A DNA stretch of 64,000 bases, from assembly GCA_001643675.2 (NCBI GenBank), contig LSRY02000015.1:191001-255000 (forward strand), written 5' to 3'. Each line of letters starts with the position of its first letter. Positions within the stretch are counted from its first letter, which is position 1. This DNA comes from Monocercomonoides exilis (Eukaryota > Preaxostyla > Oxymonadida > Polymastigidae). Positions 21,801-31,617 of the stretch are shown in pieces. The translations under genes and the position numbers were made by a program. A model generated the notes under the pieces. That model did not search any database, was not told where the DNA came from, and worked only from the letters and a program-made list of their open reading frames with translations.

Positions 21801-23667
21801 AGACTGAAAAAAGAGACAACCCAGCTGCTTCCAATTCTGTCTGCACAGTTGTTGTTGAATCACTTTGGCCGTATATTGTGAAAGCATTTGTTCCACAGCC
21901 CACACTCTTCGTCTCTGTTATCGTTTCTGAAAATACTTCAACATTGGTGACAAAGTCTGGAATCAGTTGGGTGAGGCAATGGCTGATGGTGTTGCAAGGA
22001 TAGCTTTTATCCGTTCCACAGGCATATGAATCTTTGGCATTTGGTTGCTTTTGAATAGAGGAAACAAATCTCACTCTTCCAAAATCATTTCGAAGCCATT
22101 CACTTTTATCAGCAACAAAACGATGACTTGTGCTGACTCTGTTTGATGTTTGTCTTGTTGAGATGCAACTGGAATCAATATTGTTTGCTTCTGAATCATG
22201 AAGAGCAATATCGTGTCCCCCTTGCTCGCAAGAATTATTATGGAAAAAACAGAAGAAAAACAAAATTCCGTTATTATTTTCATTTATCAGTTGACAAACT
22301 GCACCTCCTCCACTCATCGAATAGCAATGACAAAACAGACAATTTGAAATTACAACTTTATCCGCTGGAAACCAATGCTCAATAGCACCTCCAGTGGATG
22401 AGATGGAATGATTTCCTCTGCAGAAAATAAAAAATGAATTCACGATGCATGGCCTTTGTTTTTTCGTCATTGTTGGGCGAAGATCAACTGCTCCTCCATC
22501 ATTGCCAGAGGAACAGTTTTGAAAAGAACAATCGTCAACCATTGATTGAAAGTTGACATTTTCAACCATAATTCCTCCTCCTCCACAATCTGTGGTCGCT
22601 GCAGCAGAACATTGAACGAACACAGAATGAAGGATAATGCATTCCGCAATATTCAAAGCATATATTCCACCACCTCTCGTTGAAGTGGCATTGCATCTTG
22701 TAAATGACGAATTTTCAACTCTCAGAATGGCATTTTCATTGTCATGAACATAAAGAGCCCCTCCTTGTGGTGCTGTGCAATCGGTCCATTCGCACAACGA
22801 AAATGATTGGCTATCGGTTATATTCATCTGTCCTTTTTTCTCAAGAGCATTCATTTCTCTTTTCCCGAAGCTTATTGATGTGTTTCTGCAGATAAATTCC
22901 TCTGACGAAAATGATCCACTTGAGATCCCTCCTTCAAATACATTCACACACGAATAAATGAGGCAGTTCTCCATTGAACTTTGATGGCAAAAATGTTCCA
23001 TTTTATAATCACTGCTTTTGTCAGATTTCACAGACATGTTCCTGAAGACACAATTATCAATCTGTTCACTTTTGCTCTGACCAGACAATAAGAAATAATC
23101 TGAGGATGATACAGCCAGATCTGCCATGATGGAATTTCTCAAAACGACCGAATTTGAATCATCAGATGAAAATATGAGGCTTCTGGAATAAAGACTGATT
23201 TGAGGGATCATAGTGAAATTCACAATGCTGATTGACCCACTTTGCAAAAGAAAAGGAGTTGTTGATTTTTGGTGGGAAACACACGATTCCATCATTATTG
23301 TTGACTTGTCTGCTATTTGCGCGCATGACGGAGAAGAATATTCAAATGCCAAATTTTTCAGTCCAACTGTGGAATTAATGAATCCCAAAAATGTATTTAT
23401 CACTGTCGATACTCCTGACAGCCACTTTTTCACTCCAGATGCACTCCGCTCAAATAAACAGTTGTCATCAACCTTTGATGGAAATTGAGCATCACTGGCA
23501 TTGCCTTGGCCTGAGAAAGCATGATTATTAGAAAAAAGAACATTTGAGGGGACACCTTCGCTTTTCCATGTGGAACTTCCAGAAACACCTTGTATTTCAA
23601 ACATGTTTGCAAAAAGCAAGCACGCCAAAAACCACAAATGTACATTCATTTCAATGAGATAACACAA
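15880..23667 (-). CDS. Giant beta-helix / transmembrane / pseudokinase surface protein
   Basis: A single uninterrupted frame of 2595 codons. Residues 1-30 form a signal peptide (MNVHLWFLACLLFANMFEIQ). Residues ~60-2100 are an extracellular right-handed parallel beta-helix, with repeated short units of the form C-x-F-x-x-C and GGGI or GGAV (for example SFQNCSSGNDGGAVDLR). Four larger modules carry a CG...PC...hydrophobic motif, near 22.0, 21.0, 19.9 and 18.8 kb (for example HCGIVQFPCLTMKHSL). One transmembrane helix lies at ~2150-2176 (SYWLLIVIIMAIILLIVLVV). The cytoplasmic part is Ser/Glu-rich and ends in a kinase-like C-lobe with WKAPEL (~2460, equivalent to the APE motif) and MMLWECLTLQIPFGE. 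I see no VAIK, HRD or DFG motif, so it is probably a pseudokinase. A receptor or adhesin role is inference. It ends with TGA. Large families of this architecture are known from oxymonads. Confidence 0.85.
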   Translation of the reverse strand: MCYLIEMNVHLWFLACLLFANMFEIQGVSGSSTWKSEGVPSNVLFSNNHAFSGQGNASDAQFPSKVDDNCLFERSASGVKKWLSGVSTVINTFLGFINSTVGLKNLAFEYSSPSCAQIADKSTIMMESCVSHQKSTTPFLLQSGSISIVNFTMIPQISLYSRSLIFSSDDSNSVVLRNSIMADLAVSSSDYFLLSGQSKSEQIDNCVFRNMSVKSDKSSDYKMEHFCHQSSMENCLIYSCVNVFEGGISSGSFSSEEFICRNTSISFGKREMNALEKKGQMNITDSQSFSLCEWTDCTAPQGGALYVHDNENAILRVENSSFTRCNATSTRGGGIYALNIAECIILHSVFVQCSAAATTDCGGGGIMVENVNFQSMVDDCSFQNCSSGNDGGAVDLRPTMTKKQRPCIVNSFFIFCRGNHSISSTGGAIEHWFPADKVVISNCLFCHCYSMSGGGAVCQLINENNNGILFFFCFFHNNSCEQGGHDIALHDSEANNIDSSCISTRQTSNRVSTSHRFVADKSEWLRNDFGRVRFVSSIQKQPNAKDSYACGTDKSYPCNTISHCLTQLIPDFVTNVEVFSETITETKSVGCGTNAFTIYGQSDSTTTVQTELEAAGLSLFSVSTGTLTVNDLALVHDSKYDNNRASRLFKITGTGEMHVSRLNISVGSGHSTETAFTTELINVQGGIFQMESVNWAKTISTTSLISLSSTNEISLTFSECTFSGIERTRNGVAVMSFSNDKANIDLDSCSFEGCGSTSSDNGGSMMLCVGEANEVKVEGGSFDGCFCSSSNGLGGGILLRLLNENPNFLISSSFGTNTAKWGSDIFVFSPNLEVTAKSQKIQCIAASLDSFDKVRGYDNGNTSVVIPLCIYLLPTPEEIYVSDSEASDHSHCGIVQFPCLTMKHSLTRQTDTKKIVVSGMITMNDELAFAEQKHEIKGIDDESGWTVSDASSMTNSAMITANVETELSKLIFSLPPSLSLHSTFISSSSQLTLSHCSIFLQDHSSELAYLFLSVESGTLAIDSFSASSIALNGNPLILLTGSSTNTDSMSAKWLNMTNCNFTKIERRTGSGGCVSIDYSNDEDSNGEINIEECDFEECSVLADESKGGAINAQLKGSIQMNVISCTFTGCTAPAGEDKTGFGGGMALKLIDDDSSFVISSPVFEEDKPNVAKYGNDLFVESSNLTKSITNTSLPFVSENLSDISLDSMRGFDGNDTENTIPLIYFWRTLGSEIFIRDDGKDVCTCGFSDYPCLSIDYSLDRLAEGNEKNMNIIEKAILQKSVDMSGFSISSNNADMCSLECLSSLEGAEGTAMKIFGITDFELIDFVVPSSFTSGVSNLIYVGSSEGLLTLKDCSFTKNEESREGTINFGLIKADGGTVVLEFVSMQSLSFSKDVISVLSSTILNVKNLTMKNIELDGSSGLRISKSSGREKNEVEQDVIVEWSSFEEVTQNTTDDIPIIRNGNDDDPLKIVIRNTTMKKCGGTRCGKGGGMFCVLNEGGKFDCSFCTISECFCSTTGRGGWLFLECTSTVEQPLNFVLSNITFKDNSAFRGRDVYVRCHSIETQIVDEQFLLDFRTPFVKDLAMWGATTDSFVGEEDLLLRVVKYQSETIFVSSVADNHTDSKQCGEFNAPCHSLDVGVQHIIPSRYSQLLISEETIINGECDVHDVIIRSLESPSTALVHLNSTISGYKGSLLTTSEKVRIESVKFNFGRLFSYSGSSIIHEASGQLSLSFVDFSSVGGSNNNQLVVVLNSTLLSIAKGIVHVDNCSVSLLSFKKPSFLLNGDEVSFTNMKLEQIESTRNVVEIGQCGSVVLNGIDANGVKLSEGCIISIGSSTSGSVSVGSSSFKNCSRNSKGASVLSASSTSAQIVLSNCSCSDCNSLSSKGSMMEMNNTKDVLMDSCRFVGILSKESESERKNTFDEICEWNGSLVHSTNSSLMMKDVTILNASSGGLSISSGNVKIEAGNFSNNNPLNTKYPSLRRNIICSDSASLSISSLKGGDGVFPDISMWILNDGCLFEGIVSERASSFFIPVLEGVETKEEGAEVEVMLKGKLLLPCNLSFMVVKQIGAEKQIEKYEFDESGFVSETEVEGRLAREMISEAEEEAEVRVSILFGDADKQSSTDSFIVKNRSELKANGDERIVEGGKEWKSYWLLIVIIMAIILLIVLVVSVVLAVRWRKAKNEAEDLREIVNDNIRKDPKLIEMVTMEMSPEEQWRRAEREAEKKNEERIKKRVYEKSLGHSESSEHLLSESGSTEYILGKDSDKIPEWMLEKEEEEEEIRKRTPSPSISSTCSTDSDSTFVRRDDLCPTTSSMSNLVDAMACSSPHEKLIVDLRDSLFMLLHGLNKTKEMPIGTLKEREHTAAQILFWVANLALHSFDEMENPLQSLSNLSPHIVLFSEHMVICIVMHSDLLSDDDSDSSSISSSTVVTSASGNDDDEDSLPSSAFEDEDSFKKECLRWKAPELQMNKKMGATKESVSFSIGMMLWECLTLQIPFGEYEAEVAGQKIVNGERPPLEIIGGSSKLDIVKSCLEQNSQCRETLTGLKRELIQGFPPGALIMTISDAITLEPDSGIESGNGEENGSLCTNSTTTVK

Positions 23668-23869
23668 TTTTGATGATGAATGAAATTATTTTTTGAAGGA
23701 TCAAAATGGCCATAATAAAATATTTTTTCTATTCCTGATTGAAAAGAATATAAATATTTGACATTTCATTTCGATAATAATTCACAAAATATTTGATACA
23801 GCCTTGGAATAATGCTGTTTCTTCATATATTCCGCTTCATGAATCAGCATCTGACAATATCTGAAATAA
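23668..23869. promoter_or_regulatory. Upstream region of the giant surface-protein gene
   Basis: About 200 bp between the start codon and the beginning of the left inverted arm. It must hold the promoter. No named motif seen. Confidence 0.35.
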
Positions 23870-26800
23870 TCAAATTAAAAAAAATATAATTAATATTTAA
23901 TCAGAAAATTGAATGAGAAAAACATAAAAGTCTAATGGAAGGACTAAATGAACATATCAATAAACCTCATTGAATCAAAGCCAAGGATAAATTGAAGGGG
24001 GAAAAAATTTTATTTAAAAAGTCACACAAATCTGGCTAATGAATAAAAAATAAAGAAATACAAAATGATTCATCTCTTGATTCATTCAAATGATGAGCAC
24101 TTCTTCACCCCCTGTTCTGCTCTTCCCAGAAAACAAAAGATAGTAATCCTTGGGCAATATTTTATTTTTTTTGAAGAATGAAGGCTCATCAAACAAGCCC
24201 TTTCTTCCTCTCTTCCTTTCCTCAATTTCCTCTTCTTCTCTCTCTCTCTTTTTTCCCGACAGCTCCAATCTTCTCTCTGATATCTTTTTTGTTGTTTATT
24301 TTTTCTTATTTGTTTCTCCTTTTCCTCATTCTGCACAAGCATCTTGGATGAATTGAACTTTGCCTCTTCTGCAATCTTCTCCTTCTCAACCATTTATCAC
24401 AAATTCTACTCTTTTTCTGAAGAGATCTGCTTGAGACTTTACTGACAGAAACAGCAGCAGATCCAGTGGCATTTCATCTGCCTCTCCTAATTTCCTCTTT
24501 GTTTCCTCTTTCTGTCATCTCCTTCCCAATCTGCTCCTCATGTTTCCACATTGTGGACTTTGCACATTGCTTTCCTTCCATCTTCAGCCCAGCCATCCAA
24601 AAATAACCATATTTCCTTTTTCTCTTCTCTCACAATCATTATCATCTTCTTCTTTTTCTCATTTATTTGTCAAAATGAACGAACAACATTTCTTTTCAGA
24701 CACGCTCAGCTCCTTTCTCCAGCAAACCGACTCTTTTGCAAAGTCTTCTGTGCCCATAAAGAGGATGTGGAATGCAGGCCTTCTCAACTGATATGCCAAA
24801 AGCACTTCAAAAAACAAAAGACAACAAACAAAAAAAGATAAAATTGAATGTGTTGAAATCAAAATCAAAAATCATTAATGAATTAAAAAAATATTTCTTT
24901 TTCTCCAGTAAATTTCATTTATTTTCTGTTTTCTTTACAAATAACAACAAATAAGAAATACACAGCCAAAGCACACCTTCATTTTTCTGGTCTTCGCTAG
25001 TCGGGATTCTTATTGACAAATATGAAATTGTGCCATCTTTTCTTGTTTTGTTGAAAAGCGTTGAAGTTCGTTTTCGACTGTGTGCAAAATGATGCATCCG
25101 TCTCTTTCCTCTTCCACTTTGAACCCTTCACTTAATCTTTTCATTTTTTTTCTTCTTCTTCTTTTTCATTCTCTTCCTCCACTTCATTGAGTTGGGAGAA
25201 TACAGAAATATTCTTCCCAAGAGAACCTCAGATCTCGATGATTCCATTCGATTTTCAAACAGGCAGTTTTTATTCAAAAAAAGTCAGGTCGATTCACAAT
25301 GAGAATAGAAACAGCACATACGAAGTCCATCGACTGGAATTGAATCGAAAACTGGCTTTCAAAGCATTCAAAAATGATGGTTGTATTTTTTTGTTGACCT
25401 TGCTTCATGGGGTGAGTGAGGTACATTTTCAGCTGGAGCTCAAAGCAAGCCAAAGACATGGAAGTTATTCCCAGTGGACTTGGTAGCGTCGCAGGGGTCT
25501 GCTGTATTCTGATGCAGCCACAGACATCTGCTCCGCTCTTGGCAATCGTTTTGTTTGAAATGGTCAAAGCAAGCTGGCTGATGAACACATCATTTCATCC
25601 TCTGTTCATCTGAGTGGCTGTGCAATACTGGATGAAATGAGCAGCCATGCAAAAATTCAAGTTTCTGAACAATCTTGAAATCCAATTTAAAGAAATGTTT
25701 GCACAAACAAATCCAAAGCCTTTTCTTGACAACCGAATGATTTTTAAATCCAGAAAGGAACAAATGCTCATATCTTGAGGATGTTTCATGGAAAATTCCC
25801 GTCAAATCCCTTGCTCATTTCTGGGTGGAGAGAAATGAAAGCATCAAAAAGAAAAAGTGGAAAAAATGCATTTCAGTTCTCACTTCACGAGAAACTTCAA
25901 AGTTTGATTCCTATTTGATTTTGAATATTCAAATCCACATACGCCATGTGTCTGGCCTTGTCGAAATACCTTTGCTGTTCTCAACCAATCATTTTTCAAA
26001 CATGTTTTATTGTTATCTTCAAAAAAACACTTGTTTCAGAGGCTGAGAATAAATGCACTAATTCAAATGTGGTTTCAACGCTTCCTTGCTCACAAAACCG
26101 TGAAATATCTGTATGGTCGCATTTCACATTTTATCAAGAGCATTGGAATGGATTTTTGTTTCATTTTGTTTTCTTATTTTTTCACTCTTTGATGAGAGCC
26201 TGATCATCAGCCATACTGGATTGAGCGATTGAACGAAGACAACCAATTGAGCAATGTGATGAAGAAGTTTTGCTTTCTTGTTCAAAAAATAAATATTGAG
26301 AGATCTTCTGTTCTTAATCTTCCATTGTTTTGCAGATTGCCATCTTGAATTCCTTTCTCTCTGACTGTTTTTCAGGCATTTGTTGTTTTTCCCATATAGT
26401 TCGAAGAATGGAGGTTGCTTGATTATCCCAAAAATTCTGCTGCAAAACAACTGTCGTTTGCGATTATTTCCCATCAGTGTCAATTTGAGAACATTGAGTG
26501 ATGACTGCATGAAAGTTCTATTCATCACGAGTGTTTTCGAGATTTGTGCATTTGAATGTTTCACATGAAAGGAGCATATGTTTGATGCACAATGTGTGCA
26601 TATATTTTTCATGATATTTTTGGAGATTGATATTTTGATGTTTTGATGAATATTGAAAAATTTTCTTGGAGAAATGACTTCATTCAGGGAGATTGCAATA
26701 AGGCTCCTGGAAAAAAATTCCAAGATGATTTTTTGGGTGGAACAACTTGGCTGGGTTTTGCAAGGCATCATCAGCGGAGTTTCAATTTTGACAATTCAGC

Positions 26801-28000
26801 TCATCATTGACTGAATTTTTGATAAACTCAGAAAATGACTTTGAAGCTTCTTCGAGCTTGTTTCCAGAGCAGTTGGCAGCACCATCGGCTTTTCAAGCGA
26901 AATGTGTTTCAGTTGAAGCGAGCATTCTTCATTGAACTTTCAGAGTGTAATATCCCAGTCATAGTTGAAGAAATACAATGCTATTTCATTGTCTGGCAAG
27001 TTGGCAGCAGCCATTGCAGAGTTCCGAGTGACTGAAGAAACTCACATAACAGGTGCTGTCGCTGCGAACAATTCTTCAGCAAAAAGTTGCCAATTCCAAT
27101 TGCTAGCACATCTTTCTGCACATTCGCATTTCATCAGAAAGACATTTATCCCAGTTTGTTCATTCGCAGCTGGCGATGACTGTTCTTTGTGAATTAGCCC
27201 AAACAAGTATTTTTGCTGATGCGGAAGGGATGCATCAAGGAAATGAATGAAAGCGGGGCGAAATTGGATTTGAAGAACAGGAAGAGAAGATATCTGAGAA
27301 ATCACAACTTTTTTTGTTGAAGAAGCTGTGATGTGCTGTGTAATTGCAGATGGAGGAGAACAATGGAGGGAAAACCCAAAATAACCTGGAAGCATCGCAG
27401 ATGCAGCCTTTCAGATAGCCAGAAAATCAGTGAGCAGTTGCGATTGACAGAATGGCTGATGCTGTTTGGATGAAGAAAACGAGTAATAGGCAACATTCAC
27501 TTGCATTTCAAAGGATTTTTTTTATTGAATGAGAGTCTGCCTTGTGAAGAATTGAAGGGAATGTTTTTCAGTGTGAAAGCCTTTCCAACATTGCATCTTT
27601 TGATGATTTCATGAAAATTGCAATTTATTCAGAGCAAACATTTGGCTTTTGTTCTCGATTGAATGCTGGGTAATTGAACTCGAAAAGAAAGGTTCTTCTT
27701 CACTTCATTCACACTCAACACACACAAATCCTCTTTTCATTCCCAATCTTCTTCGCTCTTCGCTTATTCTTCCAATTCGCACAGACTCGATGAAAGCAGA
27801 GGAAGCAGCTGGAAAGACACCTTCACCGCAACAAGGGGCAGGAAAGGGATGCAGAAAACGGTTGCTGAAGGAAAGAGTATTTTGTGTTTTTTACAATGAG
27901 AAGACAATTCATTTGAAAATAACTTTTGTTGAATAAAACAAGAAATCTGAATGGTTTGAACAATTTTTCTTATAATTCATTGGTTGTTTTTAATGAAAGT
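23870..28000 (+). repeat. Left arm of a ~4.1-kb long inverted repeat
   Basis: This stretch is the reverse complement of 59530-63650, with scattered substitutions and small indels. Matching landmarks are AGAACAGGGGGTGAAGAAGT (complement strand, near 24.10 kb) against its copy near 63.40 kb; AGGTACATTTTCAGCTGGAG near 25.42 kb against 62.10 kb; and GAGAAGACAATTCATTTGAA near 27.90 kb against 59.63 kb. Identity over segments I compared is about 90% or more. Both arms carry matching short open pieces on both strands, broken by stops, which look like a decayed gene rather than an active one. Pieces such as TRKDGTISYLSIRIPTSEDQ occur in both arms. Function unknown. Confidence 0.85.
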
Positions 28001-28316
28001 GGAAGAAATGGATCGAAAAGGAGGAAAAAGGAAATGTTATTATTTATTATTTATTTATTTTTCATATTGTTTATTTGTTGAGGAAAAAGATGGATTTGAA
28101 TGCCTAAAAAAGATTCAAAGGTTACCACCTGCCAGAAAATGTCACAGAAGCAAAAGACAAAAATCCAAAGAAAATATTTCATCGGATTTTTGTGTTCAAA
28201 CTGATTGACATTTTCCTTTTCAATCAACGATTTTCTATCATCTCATTCAACGCATTCATTCATCTTCTTCTTCTTCTAACTCTTCCTCTTTACCCATTTT
28301 TAACTCCTCACTATAA

Positions 28317-29532
28317 GAAACCGTTTTCATCTGTTCCTATCACTCGGGAATGGCGATCTTTCACAGCTGATTGATCTTTCTGATCCTAATGTGGATGCTG
28401 CGCTTGTATTTTCATTGGAGCTGTTATTTGACACGAAAGCCTATTTCAAAATGCTTCTTGTGGCACGTGCAGCACAGAAATCGTCTCTTCGCTCGGCTCA
28501 TTCGTCTTCGTCTTCTTCTTCAACTGGAGCAGCACGCCGATCAACTTCACCATTCCGGAGGCGGAGAAGCAACGAGAAGAAGGCAGCAGAAGATGATAAG
28601 CCATCACAACCGCCATCGATTGACCCTGCAGATGCATCGGTGACAGCTTCAAACACATCATCAGGAGCGATGTCCGACATTGAGAGGCGGCTGCGAATTG
28701 CGGTGTCTGAGGCAGCTGGGGTGTATGAATATCACAAGAAGTTGTTACTGAGAGCGATGAAGGGATATGTTGTGGCTCTGCAGGCGGTGCTGTATGGGGG
28801 CGTTGTGTGTTCCGACGATGTGGCGTTTTCGGCAATGCTTTCAGTTCCGCTGGTGGCGCTGTTTACGTCGCTTGCAGCACAAGCGAGTGCAAAGCAGGGG
28901 AGAAAGAGAATCTTTGCAGCGGAGGATGTGAATAGCATTCTTGTCGATCAACGATCAATCTGACTCTTCACTGCAGATATTGCGATCACAACAGTCGAGG
29001 CGTGTGGCGGTGAAGCTGGACGAGGAAGTGATGAAGTGATTGGGCGAGGGATTGCAGTGTGTGAAGTGGGAGAGATTGTGGAGAAGGGGCTGTCGGCAGC
29101 GGGGCTGAGGACGGAGGACGTGGTTCTGTTGCCTGAGGAGATTGCGCTGGATGTGCTGGAGGAGCGGGAAGAGGCAGAGGAAGGAGAAAGGGGAGGCAAA
29201 GAGGGAGAAGAAAGGGGAGAAGAATATGGAGGGAGAGTGGGAGGCAAAGATGAAGGGAGAGAGGGAGGTGATGGGAATGAGGAGAAAGGCGGGTATCCGG
29301 CAGCGCACAGAGAGTTTGTGGAGAGAATCAAAGAGAACTTGGGGAAGATGGAAAAAGCGATGGAGCAACTGGTTGTGGAGGCGCTTGGGCTGAGTTGGCT
29401 GAGGTTTGTGAAGGCAGAGGCTGACTGCAGCATGCGATGGAACCAGAAGTGTGCAGTTCTTCTCCATCTGATGGAATTCTACAGGAGAACAGGAGAGCAG
29501 AAAAAGCGCAGCAGATTTATCATTTGGGAATA
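28317..29532 (+). pseudogene. Decayed gene of unknown family (copy 1)
   Basis: The reading frame enters at about 28330 (GNGDLSQLIDLSDPNVDAAL) and runs to 28963 through a Ser-rich segment and RRLRIAVSEAAGVYEYHKKL. A break near 28965 leads to a second frame (29036-29532) with VIGRGIAVCEVGEIVEKGL, an acidic Gly/Glu-rich expansion, and GYPAAHREFVERIKENLG. The region is more GC-rich than its flanks, which suggests former coding sequence. The same protein is found, more damaged, at 42740-43760. I do not recognise the family. It could still be a gene with an intron at the break, but no clear start codon or 3' end was found. It lies just inside the left inverted arm. Confidence 0.55.
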
Positions 29533-30184
29533 ACTTCAGACTGAAGTTCAGAAGTGGAAGAAAAAGTTTTGGGGCAGCTGAAAATATAGGAAATCAGTTG
29601 GGCAATGAATGGGGAACAAGTTTGAACGGGGGATTCAACAGATTTGGAGGTGGTGGAGGAGGAGAATGAGGATGAGAAGAAGATGAAAGAAGAAAAAGAA
29701 AAAGAAGAATATAGGAGTTCATGATTGAGAAGAGATAATAGATTTTCCAATTATCAAAGGAAAGCCACATATGTTTTTTCATAAACAATCTTCTGCAATT
29801 AAGCCTTTTTTCTCAATGAATATGAAACTCTTTTCTTCAATTCAAAAAATCAGTTTGAATCTGAAAAAAAAAGCAAGATTAACAAAAAGCTGCTCAAAAG
29901 AGCAGAAAACAGAATCAATAAGAGAAGATGAAAGAACTTGCGTGCATTTGTTTCACTCTCACGAAACTGCTTTGAAGATGCAAGTCATTTTGTGAAGACT
30001 TTTCAAGAAGATAAGAAGAAAATGAAAGTTATAAAAATTCCCTTTTAATTTCATTTCATCAAAAATGAAGTTGAAGAAAAAAATATAATTTTGGAAGCAA
30101 AAATCTTTGAAATTTTGTTGAATTGTGAAACGAAATAAAACAAAACAAAAATTTGAATTACAAAATATAAAGCATTTTTATTTG
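29533..30184. other. Intergenic sequence with GAA/GAG-rich patch
   Basis: A purine-rich patch near 29640-29715 (GGAGGAGAATGAGGATGAGA and similar) follows the decayed gene. It sits where the second copy of that gene has its giant GAA/GAG tract (43.99-44.82 kb). The remainder is AT-rich with nothing recognised. Confidence 0.45.
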
Positions 30185-31617
30185 TTATGCATTAACAAAA
30201 TAATCTGAAACATTCGACGATAACACACGTTGAAATGTTCCGTTGAGAAAATAAAACATTTCACAAAAACTTGCAATGTTATCTTCATACCCTTCTTCTT
30301 CCATCTTTTCAAACACTTTCCTTTTCAATTCTTTTCTTTTCGCCTCTTCCATTTCGTCTCTCTTCTTTTCTTTTAAGCTTTTGGTGATTCTTACCAAAAA
30401 CAATAAGTATTTTCGTATTTGGGAGTTTTCAACATCTGATTGATAAAACTCCTTCAAGCAGAAATCAACAACCCCACCTTTCACCAGATCGTCTGCATCA
30501 ATATCTTCCTTTTCTCTCATTTGCATCAAAACATTCAAGCACAGTTGACGAGTATCTCTTTGATTTTTTGCAATTGAGCTGCACAGCCTCACAACACATG
30601 CAATATACTGCAAGTTATTTGCTTCATAATGAGTGTCCAGACTGAAATAATGATATGCAGTGGTGAGCCATCGTTTGAAAATGCATATTTCGTTCATTCC
30701 TCCTGTTTTCTCTTCAGCCTTCTTTCTTTCCACAACCCTTTCCAGTTCTTCTAATTCTTTTGTTGCTTCATTCGCAAAATCCAAGTTTCTTGCTATGTTG
30801 ATAAATAATTTTCTATTATCATTGCCAAATGTGAAAATGAGCCAAGCAGATTGGTAGGCAAGCAACGTGAGGTTGTGATGCTCTTGATGGAACCGGATAA
30901 TTCGAGTAATCTCTTTCCAATACAACACTTCACAGATTTTCTTTTAATATGAAAATATCAAAGATAAGATAAGAATTGACAAAAAAAAACATTGTGAAAC
31001 TTCACAAATTGCATTTTACACACCACGTGATAGAAAATGTTGCTCAAAGCAAGCAAAGCCATTTCAGCTTCTTTCTGCACTTCTTCCCCATTCCCTTCTC
31101 TTGCTGCAACCTCCAGCAGGCAGGGGATACACATTGAAAGCAATTCTTTTGGTACACAATTGTACCTAAAATGAAGCAAAAGATAACTTTCAAAGAGATC
31201 AACCGTCAACTTCTTATTTTTCCTTTTCCTTTTCGTTCCTTCGTTGTAAATCATCTTCACAATTCTCTGGAACAGCAAAGACCTACTAAAACTGGAAGTC
31301 CACAAATCTTTCATCACATTACAATATCCAATATTCTTCAGCAACAATACTGCAGCCTTTGTGGATAATTTCCTGTTTCCCATCAACTTGTCAATTTGAT
31401 CAAATGTTTCTTTTGTCAAAACTGAATCCAAATCCTTCCATTCCATTATTCCAATTAATTCATTCATTTCGAGAATTTTCTGTTTTTGAATGTTTCCGCG
31501 GCTTCGATCAATCTCAGAAAGTATTTCTTCAAAAAAAGGAAAAGAAGAAAAGAAAAGAAAATGATGAGCAATAAAAGCATTTCTCCGAAAAACAAACCTA
31601 AAAATCCATTCTCGCAA
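30185..31617 (-). CDS. Armadillo-like helical protein, two or more exons (paralog A)
   Basis: All-helical protein of the armadillo/HEAT type. The upstream exon (about 31021-31617) contains EEILSEIDRSRGNIQ, LSTKAAVLLLKNIGYCNVMK and EAEMALLALSNIFYHV. An intron of about 70 nt (donor GTGTGT near 31020) joins in phase 0 to the second exon (KEITRIIRFHQEHHNLTLLA). That exon continues to a charged segment ERVVERKKAEEKTGG and a C-terminal signature, KRKVFEKMEEEGYEDNIASF, then YFLNGTF and SDYFVNA before the stop. The true start is uncertain: the first 25 residues are hydrophobic and poorly conserved, so an extra upstream intron is likely. The SDYFVN-type ending is, to my knowledge, common in a large oxymonad gene family. 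Molecular role unknown. Confidence 0.65.
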
